Assembly: GCF_964204865.1 (NCBI RefSeq)
Contig: NC_135250.1
Span: 9,858,001 to 9,922,000 of the forward strand
Source: Styela clava
Lineage: Eukaryota > Chordata > Ascidiacea > Stolidobranchia > Styelidae
DNA length: 64,000 nt
Direction of reading: 5' to 3'
The translations under genes were made by a program, and so were the position numbers. Below are positions 47,916 through 60,184 of the stretch, in pieces; position 1 is the stretch's first letter, and each line of letters starts with the position of its first letter. The notes below the pieces were generated by a model that had not been told where the DNA came from, ran no database searches, and saw only the letters and a list, made by a program, of their open reading frames with translations.

Positions 47916-50900
47916 AGTTTCTACATAATAAGAGAAAACGTGTTTAAAAATACACATGTCTATTATTTGGCGATGTTTCTGAATTTGTTTGATTTGATGC
48001 AATTATCTTTTCAATATTAGGTTTCCATTATGAGGAGAATAAAGGTTTGTGTAACACAAAACATGTATATGTTAGGTAACGCAATTTAAATAAAATAGGA
48101 TAAACTGTCTCTTTTAATCTTTTATATAATCAACTTTTGGTGTTTCAAATATTCATGCATAAAGAATAAACCACAAATGAATGAGTTAAATTAGTTTTAA
48201 AACGTCGATGTTATCACCTTCTGTGGAAGTTTCTATATTGGTGACTAGGCTTGCACGTAATTTACGGATTTACGGAATTACGGAATTATTTCGAGTTACG
48301 GAAGCGAAGTTACGAATTACGTAAATTCGTAATTATTGGTGGAGCGCTTTCGCGATTGAAACGAGCTCTCTTTAGAGCAGTCAATTCCGTCGATTGTAAA
48401 AAATTAAAGTTTAAAAAGTAGAAGAAGTTAGAGTTCCGGTATTCGCAGCCGTTTTTCTCTCTCTTGTTACGCAGATGGTGAAGGCATAACGCGTTGCCAT
48501 TTACTAACCTATTATCAACTTATCTAGCATGGCAAATATACATATTAAGCGTAGATATGGGATAGAATTGTGTCGAGACCGATGGACGCCAACACACCTG
48601 GTTTCAACTTCTTCGGGTGAAATGACTAAAGAATGTAAGAGACAACTTACCAAACATGGTCTATTTGTAAATGCCGTGATAATTAATGTCGCGCTTATCA
48701 AACAGCAATATGACGACGGAAGAGAAATTGCGTAATGAACCAACGCAACTTAGTCTTTTCGTCATCGGTAAAGCGATTCAGACGGCAAAGAAACAAAAAA
48801 AGGGGGGATTTCCCATGTTTATATTGCGCGAGAGCCATTTTCTATTACAAAATCTTGATGTTCTGTTACAGGTTTTATCGTTATATATCTGTCCGGACTT
48901 GGCCTTGTTTTCACAATGCCTCGCACTATTTCGGCCAAATATGTCTTTACAATATCTTTAAGTCTTTACCAAATGCGGCAACTTATTTTGATTTATCGTC
49001 GACTCAAATACCACCGGCACTCGACCAAACTTGTGTCGACTTGAGTTAGAAAAGTAAATTAATATTTTCGTGAGTGCAAAATAAATGTCACCAAATGCAT
49101 TGTTTTGCGGTATAACTTTGTATTTTCGGAGAAGGCATGTCATATAAGTACGGTATTTAAATTATGCGCAAATAATCAATATTTGATCTAAATTTATCGC
49201 AAATAATGTTATAACATTTAGGCCGCGAAATGATTTAATGTAAAATGAAGCATGGTAATCGGAATATCGTAAATAAGTCGGCATCAATAATTATTATAAA
49301 ATGCTAACTAGGTAGTAAGGTCGGATAATGTAAAAACACGGTACAATAACAAGTCTTCGTCGCGAGGCAAGCGCAAGTATAATCAAACGAGAGAATACGC
49401 TCGTCGTTGATTTATAAATTAGAAACCCGGAATTTTTATTTAATACGAAACTCGTATTTATACGTTAATATGATTTTAAAAAAGTTAATTATCGTTTCAT
49501 AAATATATTACCACTTACCAGTGTTGGTAATGATAAAATTGATCACATAAAATTGGGTGATAAAGTTGATAAAGGAAAATCAAAGCTAACACAAAAGATA
49601 AAAATCAGAATAAAATTAATTTGAATTCACTCCTTGATATTTGTCTTTAGCATCTGTCGCCGGCGTGTAGTACTGGCGGAAATATGAAAACCAAACTGTC
49701 CCAACTGTCGATGTCCCATTCGGAATAGAAGTGGATTAAATTGGTTGTTATGATAGGTTTAAAAGTGTGAAAAAAATATCGCAATTACGGGGTAATCGTA
49801 ATCGATTTGGCCGTAATTACGGAATTGATTTTTGTCAATTACGTGCAAGCCTATTGGTGACTGATGTCGTTGCCACATTAGACGCTGTAAAACAATTTGA
49901 CAAACTGTCAATAATTTTGTTTTATTAATTTAAAGAACAATAATAGTGGGCGACAGATTTTTGACACTTTTTTGCTATAAAATATATATTTGAAAATTTG
50001 GCGGAAGAACCTTTCGAATTTATGATAATTTTGGCAAAAGATTTAGAGAATCCCACTAAAAAAGAGACTCTGTTAATTTTTTTTTTTTTTGATTACGAGA
50101 GTTTCTCGTGAACATAATTTTTTTAAATATACATTTGCGAATAGAATAAACATATCCGTGCTGATTTACATAAAAACATGCATGAACATAACAGCTTTTT
50201 CAAATGTGATTCAAGGGTGCTTCTGAAGGCGTAGCACGTAAATCAAGATGTTCATATCTATCCTAAGAAGAAAAAAAATCGATAAGACAGCTTTAACCAT
50301 ATGACGCGGGGGTATGCAACCTGCGACCCGCGAGCCGAATGTGCCACCAGCGAAACGAGTTTTTAATTACTTTAGTTTAATTAATCTGGTACGTGTGAGT
50401 AATTTCGATTTGCGTTGTAAAGCGTATACCTCAGTCCAGTGGTTCTCAACCGGGGGCCGGGGCCCCCCAAGGGGGACACGAAGCAGTTTCAGGGGGGCCA
50501 CGACACAAGTCTAATAATTGGTCATAAGGCGACTTCGTTTGCATAATTTCCTTTCAAAATCAAATTCCCTGTTTTGGCGTTCACCGCATTTTTATTACCT
50601 AACTAGGTTATTTGCGATCACTGGGTGCAAACACTTTCTTGTGCGTGAATTGTTTGATCATACTGGAATTTGGAATCCACCAATCAAAATAGTTCGCTGA
50701 TAGGCCGTCTAACCTGCAGACGGTCGGTTTCACTAGACTGCAAGATAACTTTCGCTATCTCAATATAGATGCGATGTCCCATATGTAAATTTATAATGCC
50801 TAACATGCGAAAATGGAACGACAATTACGTTGGCTTTACCAAAGTAACTCGAGGTGACAGAGAATGTGTTCAATACCTGCATTACTCGTATGTAATGAGC

Positions 50901-53900
50901 AGTGAATCATTACGTTCACCTTAACACCAAAAGTGAAGTGACAAAAATCATACGCAGGTGGAAGACTTTGTCACAACCTTTGTGCGAATCTGTTTTTTCT
51001 GATCTTGTTAGCATCAAAACCGTCTCAAGTTTGACAGTGACATTCGTCTGGCTATATCAATGACGGTCCCTAGAATTAGGAACCTCCTCAGACAATCCAA
51101 AGCGCAAGATACACATTCGTTGTATACTAAAAAGCTTGGCCTTCCTTGTCTGTGGTTTGTTTTTGCATTCCACAAAAAGTCGTAAAACATACAATCCAAC
51201 ACGTTTAGATTTGGAATGACGCACAGGGGGCCACGAGAGCAAAAAGGCGCCGGAAGGGGGCCACGAACCATAAAAGGTTGAGAACTGTCTCAGTCCAATA
51301 TATTTTCTATTTCTACGACGTTACAATGACCTAACAGCTAGCTTGTGCGAAGCGATCAACGCATGTAGTTAGATCAATAATCAAAAGTTTTGTGCCTGCC
51401 TATATCAAATAAAAGTGGTTTCCGCGGTTCCGCCCAGTTATTTTTATCTGGCCCTCCCGCATTAAAGGTTGCACACTCCTGATATGACGATTCATGCCTC
51501 TCTCTAGTTCAGAAACCCAGTTCTGACAAAGGAATAATTGAAGTTATTCCTTTTATATGACGTAACTAGAATAACTTGGGCAGTCGCTTAAATCGCCATA
51601 TCACAGTTTGTAATTGGGGATCAAAAAGGCGACTCTTGAGCATGAATATACTCACCAGGAATTTTAAGCCCGGAGGCAGCAAATATTGACTTTTCGGTTG
51701 CATTCGAATTCCGATAGTCATCAATAATATCTTGCTCTGATATGGACTTGTCAGCTTCGATTTCGACTCTAAAATACAATGAGATCGGCATGGCTTTGAC
51801 ACACTTTACTTTCATGAGATCGATTATAATCACTGTAGGTAATATTGTTTCTGTTTTTGCATGAATATGGTGTTCTATTTAATTTTCCATTCACTAATTC
51901 ATCGCAACACAAGGTAACACGATTTATGTATCACGAGTAGGTGGTATAAAGGAGACAAAAGCTAGATAATACGTTTGTAGCATATTATGTTGTTGTTATT
52001 TGTTTTCTTTTTGTTCGTATTCCAAGCAAATAAATGAGTTTCTTTTCATTATAGGCGAACGATCTCCAGATGTTTTTGCATGAAAAGAATAGCTTTGAAT
52101 AACTTTGTTTAAGTAATATGAAACCGTGGTATTATTAAATCGACGTATTCATTAATAAGAAGGAAGGGTAAATTAGACATTATGAGCCCTGTTTAACTAT
52201 GTTTTAATATGATATCAAGTGTATAGTTGTTTCAGGTTTCTCATATTTCTAATAAACATCAACTAAAAAATATTAATCACCTGCAAATGACGCTTCCTTC
52301 TCTGAAACCTACTACTTGAATATTTCGAATTCCATTTAATGTCAGTATATTACTTAATGCTGATTCCACTTGCATTGTCAAATTCATAGATTCTTCCGAA
52401 CTAGCATTCGAAAGATTTGAACTGTACGTCCTGTTTGCTAGAGGTATCTCAAAGGCCAGGATGGTAGCTGCAGGAAAACATGAGATATACAATACTCTAC
52501 GCATAGTGTATTATTTGGGCAAGTTTATTTTTTCTAATCAGTATAAAATTATACGTATACAAATTTTGAGAAAAAAAAAGATAAACACATTGTTTTAATG
52601 GGAAAGGGAAGCCAAATCGCGAAGAACCGAAGTTGGTTATCGAGAGGCGACACACGTGGTTTTAATATACGAGTACATATACTTAAGATCGGGAAAATTA
52701 ATTTTGGAACTACAGTTATTTATTGTCGATTAGCACCGTATGGTTCTTATGCGATTCATCAAACCTAAATCGCTTAGGCTACTAGAGATAACGATTAGAT
52801 ATGTATTTCGAATATATGGAAATGTAAAATGGAAAGGATTCTTGAAATTTCGTATACGTATGTAATCAATCATTCAATTGCTTGACAGCAAACGTATAAA
52901 ATTACCGCTAATCACGTTATACATTTTACTTCCTCTTTTAGATTTAGAACGTCTGGTCATAATAGAAAAAAGCGGCTATGATAAAAAGATGAGAAAATAA
53001 ATAACTTTTCCACGAAAACCTAAATTTACCTTCAATTATGCCAGTAGTCACCATTGCGGTTGTTGAAATGTCATCGGTTTTTAGTGGTTGAGAGGTTGAA
53101 ATTTCTTCAGACCCATTTAACGCTGTTGACGTCATGATACTTTCTTCGGAGGTTGTGTCAATATCTGTGGTTGAACCTATAAAATTATAAACATGGTACC
53201 TTTTAGACAGTTTAGTCAGTGTTCCACAAAAATTTCTCACAAATGAAGGCTCAATGTACTTACTATATTTTAATAGTTTAGAAATTATTGTCTTTATTTT
53301 ATAAATTCCAAATGGCAAATGACGACTCAGCCAACTTCATTTCTAGAATATATTGTGCTATTATGCTTAGATTGTGCTTTCGCCGATTATATGAAACGAT
53401 TCACAGACAACAATTGATAATGTCCTTAAACTTTTGACATTTTATGCCACATGCAGAAAATTTTAACGGTCGTAATGAATTATATGCATTATTTTGTCAT
53501 TTTATGAATTTCACCTTCACTGAAAATAGTAGTATCTGCGATAGATGACGTAGATGAAATGGAATCGGTAGTTATTGCATGTAAGGCTGTAGTTTGTGCT
53601 AGATCTGTTGTAGAATCCGTTTCTGTGTTTGATACCACTGTACTTTGTTCAGAAACTGTAGTGTTCATAGCTGGAATATATATTATAAATAAATTCTCAA
53701 TATCAATATCAGAACAAGTGGAATCAATCACACAAGTTTACTTCTGCATTCTCAATGACTAGCCATACTTAGGGTAGGGCAACGGCAGGTATATAAAAAA
53801 AATTTGACTTAATGCAGGGGTGCACAACTCAAATGAGGGTACGTGCCAAATTTTTCAAAACAATCTTGTCGCGTGCCACGCACAATTGTGGTATTGTAAA

Positions 53901-56900
53901 TTAACTCCGTAAAACAAACAAATTGCAATAACAATACATGATAACGGATATCTATTTATTGAAACAATTTTTTGTCCTGAAAAAAAAACTGCTGTTTTTG
54001 ATATAAATGTGATATTTTAATGTATATCATAAATATTTCTTTATTTTACAAAACCGTTCGCGTGTCACGTTTGAGCGTTTGGCGTTCCAAATTTGGCACG
54101 CGTGCCTCGTGTTGTGCACCCCTGACTTAATGATATCAAGAGAGTTTTGTTCAATAACAACGAGCTCAACAACAACAACAATAAAGGGTTTAGAAAATGA
54201 TCCATAGGTCAACTTCGTGACAAACAACTACTTAATTTTACCATTGTTCACGTCAGTGGTAACAATGGTGTTCGTTGAAAATGTTTCAATAAATCAGCGC
54301 TCGTTGTTCTTACTATGTTCGGGTATGGTGAGAAATAAACTACTGACTGACTGATCGCAAACTGCAAACTTTTAAATTATAGAGAAAAGTTGGCTACTTG
54401 TTCGGCGATATTGACTACTTGTTTATCAGAGACCTTTTGTAGTCTGACTGACCTTCCGTCAGTTGCTAAAAGAAGCGCGGCCAGTAATTCACGAAATTCT
54501 ATAACGTTATAAGTTATTTTTCAAATCAGAAGATTGGTGAAACTTTTTGAAAATTTCATTTTACAGTTAACCAAGTTTAGGTGCATGTAGTCAATTTTTA
54601 TCGGACTCATTTACAAGAATTATTGCGTTATTTTATGACCCCCACCTCCACTGATGAACGTTGTCTCCACGAAATCAGACGTTGTTAACATGACATTTGT
54701 GGTAGTCGATTGTGAGGTTCTATTTTTTGATACAACTGTCGTAGAAACTGGTACCATAGTCGATAATTCTGTATTTTGTTCGTCAGCCATTGTGGTATTC
54801 ATACCTGTATATATATATATATATATTGTAATGATACATATATATTTAATATTTTAGATATATACTGATCCCTATTATGTTCAGTTGATGCTTAATACAT
54901 TGTTCTAAATTTACATATGTTTAGAGTAAATGTTTATTTGTATGTAAAAACGAGTTAACACTTAGCAAAGGTGTGAAACATTTGCCATCCAAACTTCCAA
55001 AATTACAAGATCTGGTTAAAAAGAAAAAGTGGGGCAACAGTGATAACAGAAGGAGATATGGAATATTTTTATAGCAACTTGTTATAGCCTACATGTCAGT
55101 GGCTACGTACCCATGGTGGTTGTTATTGAAATGCCATCGATTATTGGTGGTTGAGTAGTGGAAATTTCATCAAGCTCGGTTACTGTTGTTATGTTCACTT
55201 CTTCGGAAGTTGTTGCAATGTCTGTAGTGGATTCTAAAAATCAAAATTACTTTTCACCCAACGAGGTGATGTAACAAAAATTTCCTACAAACGTTACAAC
55301 TTGTAGGAACAAAGCTTAAACAAAATTGTTGATGACGTTGATCTCGCTTGTCATGCAAGCGCTTATAACTATATTGGCCTGTTCAAATATCTCACCTACG
55401 CTGAAATCCGGTGTCGTGGCATCAGACAACGACGTTGTTAGCAGTTGTGAACTTGTATTTTTGGGAAAAGCTGGAGTAGAAACCGTTATCGTGCTGGATG
55501 CAACTGTGCTTTGTCCGCCAGCCATTGGTGTTTCCGTCGTTGGATCTGTATATAGTACGCGCACTTCGTCATAAAGGTTAATAGGCTTACTTAAAAGTCA
55601 GAGCGGAAAGGTCCATTAATTTCACTAATATATATATATAGAAATTAAATTAAGCTACACTGAGTTAGGCTATGTAACTTCAGTAGTTTATGCCCAAGAA
55701 GCTATCGTGGTCTTTGACAATATATTATGCTCTCAATAATATTTGATTTCAAGAACTATATATACACTAATTAATATCAGAAAATTAGCAGAAATTTCAG
55801 CATGTTTGGCTAATACCGATCGATTTATCTCCCCATCACCGAAATATGTAGTTTCAGTAAGGCGAATCTCGAATTTCAGACCCGTACGAATTCTACGAAT
55901 TCATATTTTTAACGCGCGTATTCGTATGTGTGCTAAATTATAATATGTTATGCATTTTAAAGAATCGGATATGGAGTTTTCAACAATACCTGGTTTAGAA
56001 TACGAATAAAGTCCAACCGAAGTAGAATGCATCTGTCTTGTTCAATATTTCTGAGAAATTTTCAACAAATTTCCGAACCAATTACTGGAAGCGATATCTT
56101 ACAATGTATTGCCATACACCACAGAGTGTCTAATTTCACACTTTTATTGTTACACATCGTAGAGGTTCTTGTTGAATTTAATGAAATTCTAATGTTATAT
56201 TTTACTGGCAACAGTTTGCTCATGATTGGATCACTGGATAGATATTTCCTACCTTCACTGGTATATAGATCACTTGGTATTGACTGTGTTGTTGATACGA
56301 TGTCAGTGGTCGATGGATGTGGTGTTGTTATCAGTTCTACAATTGCAAATTCATCGTTTAAAATAAATATGTTTACTTTTAAATAATCTAATCTAAAAAA
56401 CTGACCCACCTGCATTTATGTGAAAGATAAGAGTGCGGTTTGTATATTTTGGTAATGCACTGAAAAAATCCGAAATGAAGTTTTTGGCGCCATTTATTGC
56501 AGCCTGCGTTGTTGGATTTAGAAAAGTTACTTCAACCAGGATCTTAAAAAAATAAAAAGTTTATTACATTGCATACTGTTGATGGGCCTTGACACCTCTG
56601 ACTCAATGAGAGCCTGAAATTGGATCTAGCCTGTTCCAAACCCGCGCCACTAGTCGTCTTATGACACCTCGCTTTGTGGCACGCCCTAACTGCGTCAATT
56701 GTCATGACTATTTTGACATAGACTTACAACCAACTGCATGAAAAGGATTAATAAGTACATAGATATATACAATATCAATTTAACATGCCGCTGTAGGTTC
56801 TGTAGTAAATGTGGTTATTACCGTGTCATTTCCAATAAAAGTTCCATTATATTCGAAATTTTCATTGTTTCCTTGCAGTTGACGCTTCGACCTTGACAAT

Positions 56901-57052
56901 AATTTCCCTTCATTCCCTTTAGCTATGTGCAGGCTAGGTTCCCAATTAACGGATTCTTCATATGCTTTGTAAAAATTAATACTCGAGTTGAAGACCATTG
57001 AATAGCCAGCAACCAACACAATTGCACAGATAATAATCCGTTTGTTATTCAT
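46539..57052 (-). CDS. Mucin-like single-pass membrane protein with SEA domain
   Basis: Exons: 56822-57052, 56410-56542, 56253-56336, 55396-55545, 55111-55233, 54646-54804, 53515-53670, 53030-53176, 52281-52467, 51656-51768, [51-nt exon split between 49854-49884 and 48218-48237], 47840-47920, 46976-47066, 46539-46632. Every junction keeps phase; 599 residues with, 582 without, the split exon. Exon 1 begins MNNKRIIICAIVLVAGYSMV, a signal peptide or anchor, and has a furin-like SRSKR. Exons 3-8 are Ser/Thr-rich, O-glycosylation-type segments (TTSEE, STTQP). Exons 9-10 make a SEA domain with FREGSVICRVEIEAD, where GSV matches the autoproteolysis site. Exon 13 gives the membrane helix (AIVGIVLGSLFGTLLIIILI) and the last exon a short tail with two tyrosines ending DTDM. 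I infer an apical or shed mucin. The family member is not identified. Confidence 0.8.
46821..46930. mobile_element. 110-bp near-palindromic MITE, copy 2
   Basis: Same length and arms as 12059-12168: GGTACTCCTGAGGTATGCGC at the left and CATCTTGGTGCGCATACTTC at the right, ending AGGAGGTCC. Flanks CCCTTCTC and CCCTTTTC differ at one of eight bases, consistent with an older target duplication. It lies in the last intron of the mucin-like gene. Confidence 0.85.
47411..47697. mobile_element. Degraded CAGTGGTTCTCAACC-type hAT element
   Basis: GATTCTCAACCAGTGGGCCA at the left and AGTGGGTCACG..AAAGATTGAGAACCCC at the right resemble the ends of the CAGTGGTTCTCAACC family with mutated outer bases. No clear target duplication remains. 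It lies in an intron of the mucin-like gene. Confidence 0.5.
47840..47920 (-). repeat. Coding trinucleotide repeat (ACA)n in a mucin exon
   Basis: Within exon 12 of the mucin-like gene, minus-strand ACA/ACG codons encode 16 consecutive threonines, then PHSEPSSLSDG. The tract is nearly pure (one ACG interruption near its 3' side), so length is likely to vary. The exon is 81 bases, phase 1-1. Confidence 0.9.
48246..49853 (+). mobile_element. hAT-type non-autonomous element, copy C, inside a mucin coding exon (1608 bp)
   Basis: It begins TAGGCTTGCACG and ends CGTGCAAGCCTA, with a perfect 8-bp target duplication TTGGTGAC at 48238-48245 and 49854-49861. Removing the element and one copy of the duplication restores a 51-base exon with good splice sites (acceptor TTTTACAG before 49884, donor GTGATA after 48218). 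It has no transposase frame. It shares most of its length with the copy at 2334 but has one rather than three of the inner CCAACACACCTGGTTT blocks. Confidence 0.92.
50307..51481. mobile_element. hAT-type MITE of the GGGGTGTGCAACC family, carrying a nested insertion
   Basis: Ends CGGGGGTATGCAACC and GGTTGCACACTCCTG, flanked by the perfect 8-bp duplication ATATGACG (50299-50306 and 51482-51489). Its outer parts match 17528-17808 (CCCGCGAGCC, GTGTGAGTAATTTCG, CGCCCAGTTATTTTTATCTG). The middle is replaced by the element at 50437-51287. It is located in a mucin-gene intron. Confidence 0.85.
50437..51287. mobile_element. hAT-type element, CAGTGGTTCTCAACC family, nested
   Basis: Begins CAGTGGTTCTCAACCGGGGG and ends AAAAGGTTGAGAACTG. 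Flanks CCTCAGTC and TCTCAGTC match at seven of eight bases. Inner phrases GGGGGGCCACGA and GGGGGCCACGAACCATAAAA mirror each other near the ends. Short frames (61-85 codons) give CNFEREM-like scraps without a recognisable transposase; one reading of about 51000-51110 (SSLTVTFVWLYQ, DIARRMSLSNLRRF in the opposite strand) may be a relic of the hAT dimerisation region. Confidence 0.8.
53815..54124. mobile_element. hAT-type MITE, CAGGGGTGCACAAC family (310 bp)
   Basis: Ends CAGGGGTGCACAAC and GTTGTGCACCCCTG are perfect inverted repeats, flanked by the exact 8-bp duplication ACTTAATG (53807-53814 and 54125-54132). Inner GTGCCAAATTT / AAATTTGGCACGCGTGCC further extend the symmetry. It lies in a mucin-gene intron. 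Confidence 0.9.
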
Positions 57053-58877
57053 TTTTATGTTAGTAATGTAGAATAATATGAAAGTCCAATCCTCGAATCT
57101 GTTTCTACATTCCTAGTAAGCATTCTGTAAGAGATGGAAGATGAAATCTACTAATCCAATTGAAGAATAATCATGACATGGTGGTAAACTACTGCTGGCA
57201 TTAGTTGGATGCATACATGCAGTCCGTTGCCTATTTACTTTTATTTCCACTTCGAGTCAAATTCTATTTGGTAATTTCCAATTAAATAATAAAAGATTCT
57301 GCTTAAAATGAAAAGGCAGTGAAAAGTTTGTGAAGTAAATATGACGAATAGGCTACAAGATTCTACTTTTTCGTTGTTGTCTCGTTACTGGTCTCAATTG
57401 ACTGACCTAACTGAAAATAATGGTACTGTTCCGCTGTTTCAAACACTGTAAAATATCCAAACATATAAATGGAATTTAAATGACACAATCAAAAGCCTTC
57501 AATCTTTGTCAATGGTCGCCTGACGAATCTCAGTAAAAGCGATCTGGATTGTTTACTGTGTATTCATTATTGATACAGGTAAAAAAAAATAAGTAAACCT
57601 TAGATGTGCCAATTCTAAACTTGACAAATCTACACTATTCTTCTGATTGTATCTCTTGTTAAAAATGCTAATAAAAGTAGGATTTGTTAGAATGACTTTA
57701 TTTGAAGATTTTCTTCAAAGCTAAATCCTACATTGTCCAGTTCTATTATATTTTCATTAAATATGGGCATCGTCTACAGTTACACTCAATATAACATACA
57801 ACGCATGGTCTGTATTGAATGGGACTAAACTAAACTAATGGTGACTATCTATAGCATACAGAACTTATAAGTATTGAGTAGTGTTGCCATTTCGATAAAC
57901 AAAAGGATCAGTTTTCAATCGAATTGTTGTCTTTGTTTGATACTTTCATCACAAAACTCGGTCAACATTCTTTTGCCAATCAGACACAACAGAATTGGAT
58001 CGTAATTAGCTTCACTTTTCAATACAAAGACGCCACAAACAATTAAAGACATAAGTTTAACGTAGAAATGAACTGGACAAAATTGGGATTATAGAATTCG
58101 CCTTATCCCGAACCCCTTCATAAAAACATACGATTGAATATTATTGTTGCGCCCTATTTCCGGAAAACCTAGTTTACCAAGGGTAACGTTACATTTTTTA
58201 TTTTCAAGGCTCTGTCATTTGCAGAAATGTATTTCTCATTAGTCAAATACCAACTCCGAATGAGAACTCTGTATTATCTACCTAATCTAAAGGTAATCGG
58301 AACATTCGAAGATCAGATTTCTTTTATTATTATTTCCGTCGTGTAAAATTCGTGGAAATCACTGAAGTATATATATAACGTTATGTAATTGTAAACGGTG
58401 TTTGCCAGGATTACAAATTTAAATTTGCCTCTCTATTTCAGGTAGTATCGAAATATTTATCCTGGTCAGGCAAGAGTGTGCGTCGATCCTAAAATTGTAT
58501 CTAACGTACTCCAGCGCACATGATCAGTTAAAATTCGATGACTGCTCTGATATGGACAATACATTGATATCTATCCTTTGGAGGCAAGTCGATCGCAAAG
58601 CGAACCACGGCCCCTGGTCCATTTCGGGTATAGTGAATATTTATCCTTCTTGTTGGGATTACAGCTTTTCAGTAGTTCTTCATACAGAATGGGATTTTCA
58701 TATTTATCTCGAAGAGAGTGAATATAGGATGACTCAATCATGTGGCGGGAATCCGAAACAGTGCGGAGACGTTTAGCACGATATGCCAGCCGTCAGAGAA
58801 TAAGAAGCAGTTCTCTTATAAGTAGTCTCATCCACAGACTACGCATGTTAATACTTGGGGACAAGTAGGACTAAGAA

Positions 58878-59095
58878 TGGGATAGATTTTACATGTTTAT
58901 CCAGAAGGGAAAGCCGATAAGACGGCTTAATCATATGGCGGACCACAGCCTCTAGTTTGGTTAGCAGTGCATGTCGGGTATGGAATTAGTCAGCCAGTTA
59001 TTTGTTTCAGATGCATGGACTTTATTGTTGAGGAAGCTGTAACTGACCAGCGGTAATGTGAACCACCTTACGGCGGTGAGGAGACTAACCCTCAC
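58878..59095 (-). mobile_element. tRNA-derived SINE, body
   Basis: Plus-strand reading has GGGATAGATTTTACATGTTT, GGGAAAGCCGATAAGACGGC, TTAATCATATGGCGGACCAC, AGCCAGTTATTTGTTTCAGA, TGCATGGACT and GAGGAAGCTGTAACTGACCA, the family order. The head with the B-box is lost after GGCGGTGAGGAG. Confidence 0.75.
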
Positions 59096-60184
59096 TTATA
59101 GATGTGACTAGGTGAGAAATACATAAAGACTAGACCATTGCCTGTCTCCTAATTGACATAAATCTCCTATCAACAAACTCCTTCACCTTTACACATAGCA
59201 TACGAGCATTGCATGTTTTTCTTTAAATTCTTATTATTTTAAAGTATAAAAATAAGGTACAGCAAAAATCGTATGGAACAATTTGATCACTGGAAGACAC
59301 CACATGTGGGCGTTCCCGCCAGACAATAGGTTTTGCAAAGTTGGCACTACGGGGAACGAGCAAACAGAGCGGTTTTCTGAGAGTCAAAAGCAAAAGCCCT
59401 AGTGGGTACCATTGCTGATGACCACATTGATTTGAAATAAATCGACTGGGATTTGTTGTTTTTGCTTCCGTTTGTTCACTTTTTAATATTAAACGTAGCG
59501 AATAAAATAACTGATGAAAATACGTGCCGAAAGCAGGAGAGTAGGGTCCTTAGAATGGGGGGCACCGACCATGAAAAATTGAAAATCGTAAACTACGAAC
59601 TGGATTATCAGAAGATAATTGAAATTTCGAATTCCAGCACAACACTGATTCGTTAAGATCATGACGTCATAGATTGAAGTAAGCATTCACAACTAAGAGA
59701 ATTTCAAATTCAAACGATAGATTTATGTGTCAGAGATCTATATTACGATATTTTAGTTGATGGAAAATTATTAGAGAATCAAGAGAAGCATTATTAAATT
59801 TTATTGTAGCACAGGTTAGTATATAATTTTATAGATAAAAATTTTGAATATATACAGAAAAATTTAAAACATAAAAATATCACCATAGTTAAAATCGCGG
59901 GTGAGTATTAGGCTCAAATTTGTTTTTGCATAACAGCATTATTATTAATATTAAAATAATTACAATGCATCACCACTGTGAAAAGAGCCAAGAATATAAA
60001 GTAACTAAAACGAATATTCTACAAAATAAAGCACAAAAAGCTAGACTTGATGACTTGACTATGCTGGCAATTCAGGTTAAAAATCTGCGACAAATAACTC
60101 GTCCATAACCAGTTTGAGAGTGTAATAAATTGGGCAGGCTATATTATGTCTGATAGAAATGATTCCAATTATTTTAAAAACATA

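Noticed and set aside
53559-53762. Plus-strand frames opposite mucin exons (also 54654-54857, 55326-55574, 56027-56386)
   Set aside because: These are antisense shadows of the Ser/Thr-rich exons, whose splice sites and phases are consistent only on the minus strand.
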